Of a DNA stretch of 64,000 nucleotides, positions 60,431 through 64,000 are shown one piece after another. The notes under the pieces were generated by a model. It had not been told where the DNA came from and made no database searches. It saw only the letters and a program-made list of their open reading frames with translations. The position numbers and the translations under genes were made by a program. Every line of letters starts with the position of its first letter. Positions within the stretch are counted from its first letter, which is position 1. This DNA is from Tenacibaculum haliotis (GTDB lineage Bacteria > Bacteroidota > Bacteroidia > Flavobacteriales > Flavobacteriaceae), in NCBI RefSeq assembly GCF_025215075.1, contig NZ_JAOBTH010000022.1:62001-126000 (forward strand), read 5' to 3'.

Positions 60431-61195
60431 TTATGCGTTTTTAGTTAAAATTTCGTTCGCCAAATTTAAGTAATTTACGGCTCCTTTACTGGTTGCATCG
60501 TATGAAATTATACTCTCACCGTAACTAGGTGCTTCACTTAAACGGATGTTTCTATGAACAATTGTGTCAAATACCATAGAGCTAAAGTGCTTTTTAACTT
60601 CTTCAACAACTTGGTTAGAAAGGCGTAAACGAGAATCAAACATCGTTAATAATAATCCTTCGATATCTAAGTCTGGATTGTGAATTTTTTGAACACTTTT
60701 AATCGTGTTTAATAATTTTCCTAAACCTTCTAATGCAAAATATTCACATTGAATAGGGATAATTACTGAATCTGCAGCAACTAAAGAGTTTAATGTTATT
60801 AAACCTAAAGAAGGTGCGCAATCAATTAAAATATAATCGTAATCGTCTTTTATATCTACCAATGCTTTTTTAAGCATGTATTCTCTTTCTTGTTTGTCTA
60901 CTAATTCTATTTCAATAGCTACAAGATCAATATGAGCGGGAATTAAATCAACATTTGGAGAACTTGTTTTTAAGATCGTTTCTTTAGCTGATATTGTATG
61001 TTCTAGAACTTGATAGGTTCCAAACTCAACATTATCAACATCTAAACCTAAACCAGAAGTTGCGTTTGCTTGCGGATCGGCATCAATTAATAATACCTTC
61101 TTCTCTAAAACACCTAATGATGAGGCTAAATTTATAGAACTTGTAGTTTTACCTACGCCACCTTTTTGATTTGCAATTGCGATTATTTTACCCAT
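60431..61195 (-). CDS. parA: Chromosome-partitioning ATPase ParA
   Basis: A 254-residue ParA/Soj. The deviant Walker A is 'ANQKGGVGKTTSSINLA' (about 8-24), Walker A' 'LLIDADPQANATSGLG' (about 38-53) and Walker B 'YILIDCAPSLGLITLNSL' (about 119-136). The length and the absence of an N-terminal helix-turn-helix fit chromosomal ParA. It forms nucleoid-bound ATP dimers and drives ParB-parS complexes apart. It is the first gene of the parA-parB operon. Confidence 0.96.
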   Translation of the reverse strand: MGKIIAIANQKGGVGKTTSSINLASSLGVLEKKVLLIDADPQANATSGLGLDVDNVEFGTYQVLEHTISAKETILKTSSPNVDLIPAHIDLVAIEIELVDKQEREYMLKKALVDIKDDYDYILIDCAPSLGLITLNSLVAADSVIIPIQCEYFALEGLGKLLNTIKSVQKIHNPDLDIEGLLLTMFDSRLRLSNQVVEEVKKHFSSMVFDTIVHRNIRLSEAPSYGESIISYDATSKGAVNYLNLANEILTKNA

Positions 61196-61296
61196 TGTGA
61201 TTTATAAAAAGTTTGAAAGAGGTAAATTTACAATTATTTATCATTTTTTTAAGCGAAAGATGTTAACAAAAACAAATATCAAACTTCTGTAATATT

Positions 61297-61327
61297 AAAA
61301 AGCCACATATTTGACTATGTGGCTTTT
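61297..61327 (-). terminator. Terminator of dnaN
   Basis: An AGCCACATA...TATGTGGCT stem with A and T runs, 21 bases beyond the dnaN stop on the minus strand. Confidence 0.85.
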
Positions 61328-61347
61328 ATGATTTTGTTTTAAGTGTT

Positions 61348-62466
61348 TTATGCGTTTAACATCACAGGCATTACCAACATGGTAACTTGTTCACCCTCGT
61401 CAGTTCCGTCAATTGGCGTTAAAATTCCAGCACGATTTGGTAAAGACATTTCTATTAATACATCGTTCGCATTTAAGTTATTTAACATTTCACTTAAAAA
61501 GCGTGAATTAAAACCTATTTGCATGTCATCACCTTGGTAATCACAGTGTAAACGTTCATCTGCTTTATTAGAGTAATCTAAATCTTCAGCAGAAATATTT
61601 AATTCTGTTCCTGCCATTTTTAAACGAATCTGGTGTGTTGTTTTGCTAGAGAAAATAGAAACACGACGTACAGAGTTTAAAAAAGAAGCTCTATCTACTG
61701 TTAATTTATTCGGATTCTCTTTAGGTATTACAGCTTCGTAGTTTGGATATTTCCCATCAATTAAACGGCAAACTAAAACAACGTTGTCAAACGTAAATTT
61801 AGCGTTTGTATCATTATATTCAATTGTAACGTTATTTTCTGATCCGCTTAAAATTCCTTTTAATAAGTTTAAAGGTTTTTTAGGCATTATAAACTCTGCT
61901 GATTTATCGGCAGTAACATCAGTACGTGTATATTTTACTAATTTATGAGCGTCTGTAGCAACAAAAGTTAGTTCTTTTGAGTTGAACTGAAAAAACACTC
62001 CACTCATTACGGGTCTTAAATCATCGTTTCCAGCAGCAAATATTGTTTTTGAAATTGCTGTAGCTAAAATATGCGACGGAATTTTAGTACTGCTTGGTGA
62101 AGGTAATTCAACAGCTTTAGGGAATTCTTCTCCGCTAAAATAAGCCATGTCGTATTTACCTTGCTCAGAAATAATTTCGATAGTACTACCACTTTCTGCT
62201 TTAAAAGTAAGTGGTTGTTCAGGAAATGTTTTTAAAGTGTCTAATAATAAACGAGCATTTATTGCAATAGATCCCGTATCGGTACTTTCTACTTCAATAA
62301 CAGAAGTCATCGTAGTCTCAAGATCTGATGAAGATATTTGAAGTTCATTGTTAGCTAGTTCGAACAAGAAATTGTCTAAAATAGGTAATGTGTTATTGCT
62401 GTTTATAACCCCTCCTAAAACTTGTAATTGTTTTAATAACTGAGAGCTAGATACGATAAATTTCAT
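61348..62466 (-). CDS. dnaN: DNA polymerase III beta sliding clamp
   Basis: A 372-residue beta clamp of normal length with three clamp domains: 'MKFIVSSSQLLKQLQVLGGVINSNNTLPILDNFLF' at the start, 'GSIAINARLLLDTLKTFPEQPL', 'RPVMSGVFFQFNSKELTFVATDAHKLVKY' and the C-terminal 'VTMLVMPVMLNA' (the MPM/L end that forms the partner-binding cleft). It tethers the replicase to DNA. It is not next to dnaA in this window; it is a single gene with its own terminator. Confidence 0.96.
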   Translation of the reverse strand: MKFIVSSSQLLKQLQVLGGVINSNNTLPILDNFLFELANNELQISSSDLETTMTSVIEVESTDTGSIAINARLLLDTLKTFPEQPLTFKAESGSTIEIISEQGKYDMAYFSGEEFPKAVELPSPSSTKIPSHILATAISKTIFAAGNDDLRPVMSGVFFQFNSKELTFVATDAHKLVKYTRTDVTADKSAEFIMPKKPLNLLKGILSGSENNVTIEYNDTNAKFTFDNVVLVCRLIDGKYPNYEAVIPKENPNKLTVDRASFLNSVRRVSIFSSKTTHQIRLKMAGTELNISAEDLDYSNKADERLHCDYQGDDMQIGFNSRFLSEMLNNLNANDVLIEMSLPNRAGILTPIDGTDEGEQVTMLVMPVMLNA

Positions 62467-62549
62467 TTAGTATAGTTTCTGTATATTAGATTTACAAATA
62501 TATCTTAATTTGATGGTTTTAAAAATTATTTTTTCAATCATCAAAAAAA

Positions 62550-63494
62550 TTAATTAAATTGATAGTTTAACTGTATGGTTCCGTAAAAATTTCCTTTTGG
62601 AACACGTATGCTTTTTAGCTTTTTTGTATGATAATTTACAGCATAGCCGAAATTGAAACGATTGGTTGTAAAACGAATTCCTATTTCAGTTGTAAATTTA
62701 AAAGGCTCAATATCGAAAGTAATAGGGCTATTCTTGTTTAAGAAACTTCCTTCAATAGTCGCATCGTAAGCAATATAACTAAGCATTGGTTTTATGTAAA
62801 TAAAGGATTCAATTTCATTATTGAAGTTAGTGTTTTTAGTATTTAAATTAGCATTAAAAGCAATGGAGTTTATAATTTTTTGAAGTGGTTTTAAGCCGAT
62901 TCGTCCGTAAAATCCTGTTGATATATCGGTGTAAATAGTTCCGATTTTAGCGTTGTTTAACCAGTTAATATCAAGAAATTCATTGTTAGCGATGTTTTTA
63001 ATGTAATCAGCATTTAGGTTTATGGCAAAAGCATTTGCAATTTGATATTTCCATCCAATAGCTTTCTTGTAACCATAAATAGTATGAATAAAATCTTGTA
63101 ATTCTTTGCTCATTGCAGAAGTTCCCAAGGTTCCTATTTGTATAGCTGTTTTTAATATGGTTTGGTTTTTATAAAATCGATTGATACCAAAACTACCAAA
63201 TAAATAACCTGCAAACGGGCGATCGTGATTCATGTGTTGATTAACTGTTGCTTTAAAAGGCGTATACATATGATGACCCAGTTGTACTTCGAATATTTTT
63301 TTTTCAATATTCTCAGGAGTGTTATTACTTAAATATCGATAGGTTAAAAACATACCGTTCGTATAATACCGATCTTGACTAGGAGAAATGTATAAATCGT
63401 TGTCGTTTAAAAAACTAAATTCATTCGCATATTTTCGTTGAGAGAAAAGTGTTACAGAGCATAGTATTAATAAAAAAAAGACTTTTTGTTTCAT
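62550..63494 (-). CDS. LpxR-like (DUF2219) outer-membrane protein
   Basis: A 314-residue beta-barrel with a signal peptide (about 1-18). 'FLNDNDLYISPSQDRYYTNGMFLTYRY' (about 28-54) matches the LpxR active-site region (Asn-Asp and Ser), 'DRPFAGYLFGSF' (about 88-100) and a C-terminal aromatic strand 'GTIQLNYQFN' complete the picture. LpxR removes the 3'-acyloxyacyl group of lipid A in Salmonella. Whether catalysis is retained is uncertain: a His-Glu pair expected downstream could not be placed firmly. It is divergent from ppk2. Confidence 0.75.
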   Translation of the reverse strand: MKQKVFFLLILCSVTLFSQRKYANEFSFLNDNDLYISPSQDRYYTNGMFLTYRYLSNNTPENIEKKIFEVQLGHHMYTPFKATVNQHMNHDRPFAGYLFGSFGINRFYKNQTILKTAIQIGTLGTSAMSKELQDFIHTIYGYKKAIGWKYQIANAFAINLNADYIKNIANNEFLDINWLNNAKIGTIYTDISTGFYGRIGLKPLQKIINSIAFNANLNTKNTNFNNEIESFIYIKPMLSYIAYDATIEGSFLNKNSPITFDIEPFKFTTEIGIRFTTNRFNFGYAVNYHTKKLKSIRVPKGNFYGTIQLNYQFN

Positions 63495-63563
63495 GGGAGC
63501 TAATATCGTCTTATTTTAGCAACGTTAGGCTGAAATAAGTAGTAATTCAACGTGTTATTTTAA

Positions 63564-64000
63564 ATGGGAAAGAAAGCAAAACTTACAATTAACGATTTTG
63601 AAAGTGTCTCTACAAATGAAGAGTTATTAAATTTAGTAGCGAAAAAAGGCATGTCGATAGATAAAGTTAAGGAAAAAATAACTTACGAAGAAGAACTTAA
63701 GAAACTTCAGGTAGAATTAGTGAAGCTTCAGCAATGGGTAGCAAAAAACAACAAACGAGTAGCTGTTATTTTTGAAGGAAGAGATGCTGCTGGAAAAGGA
63801 GGTAATATCCGTAGATTTATGGAGCATCTTAATCCGCGTTCTATGCGTTTGGTAGCGTTAAATAAACCTACTGTTATCGAAAAAGGACAATGGTATTTTC
63901 AGCGTTATATAAAAGAGTTGCCAAACCCTGGTGAGATTGTTTTTTTTGATCGTAGCTGGTATAATAGAGCGGTGGTGGAGCCAGTAATGGATTTCTGTAC
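63564..64000 (+). CDS. ppk2: Polyphosphate kinase 2, 3' end cut by window
   Basis: The ATG at 63564 opens 145 codons before the window ends. The product has an N-terminal helical segment, the PPK2 P-loop '[18 protein letters not shown]' and the Walker B-like '[20 protein letters not shown]', with '[12 protein letters not shown]' between. These define class I PPK2 enzymes, which use polyphosphate to phosphorylate nucleoside diphosphates (or the reverse). The remainder lies outside the window. It is divergent from the LpxR-like gene. Confidence 0.93.
   Translation, partial: MGKKAKLTINDFESVSTNEELLNLVAKKGMSIDKVKEKITYEEELKKLQVELVKLQQWVAKNNKRVAVIFEGRDAAGKGGNIRRFMEHLNPRSMRLVALNKPTVIEKGQWYFQRYIKELPNPGEIVFFDRSWYNRAVVEPVMDFC

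Noticed and set aside
59533..61195. parS site near parAB
   Set aside because: Scanning the region showed no convincing 16-bp parS-type palindrome.

Overview
The window reads as the chromosome of a Flavobacteriaceae bacterium, most like Tenacibaculum or Polaribacter. Support comes from the very low G+C, promoters of the Bacteroidetes type (TTG, about 19-20 bases, then TAnnTTTG), weak Shine-Dalgarno signals, and a gene set typical of that group: bacillithiol genes bshB1 and bshC, a long signal peptidase I beside parAB and dapB, BatA-domain and DUF5683 proteins, and a PgpH-type HD protein. The genus is inference. No rRNA, CRISPR array, prophage or intact insertion sequence was found.

Layout. 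1-2.1 kb: a truncated membrane gene and two small conserved genes. 2.1-5.1 kb: tandemly duplicated thioredoxin-domain lipoproteins, each followed by the same palindromic terminator. 5.3-16.1 kb: clpC (with a sigma-54-like promoter), gyrA with a TPR gene, an NlpC/P60 hydrolase, a thiolase and a PgpH-like phosphodiesterase. 16.2-24.7 kb: tRNAs (Ser, Pro, Arg, His, three tandem Gly, Met) among kdsC, bshB1, an acyltransferase, a rhomboid protease, two GNATs and yqgE. 24.8-29.7 kb: a LytTR two-component system, an unrecognised lipoprotein and its small upstream ORF preceded by a 21-bp-period direct repeat, and an orphan HEPN-like gene.

29.8-37.7 kb is the most interesting accessory region. It appears to be a haem/iron acquisition locus: hmuY and a TonB receptor on one strand; a DUF6607 protein, an exported ankyrin-repeat protein, a DUF2271 protein carrying a possible flavinylation motif, and a PepSY-membrane/flavodoxin/ferredoxin-reductase fusion on the other. 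Together these could carry electrons from cytosolic NAD(P)H to periplasmic haem or iron.

37.9-51.3 kb: uvrA, an ECF-type sigma factor with a 47-residue ORF behind it, an endonuclease III lacking its iron-sulfur cysteines, bcp, a sterol-desaturase-family hydroxylase, an operon of an alpha/beta hydrolase, a dihydroorotase-like protein without its metal ligands and a BatA protein, then a methyltransferase, bshC and rlmF. 51.5-55.9 kb: an old-yellow-enzyme gene and four consecutive Crp/Fnr paralogues with shared promoter and 3' elements. 56.0-64.0 kb: wbqC, lepB, dapB, DUF5683, parB, parA, dnaN, an LpxR-like outer-membrane protein, and the start of ppk2, which runs off the end of the window.
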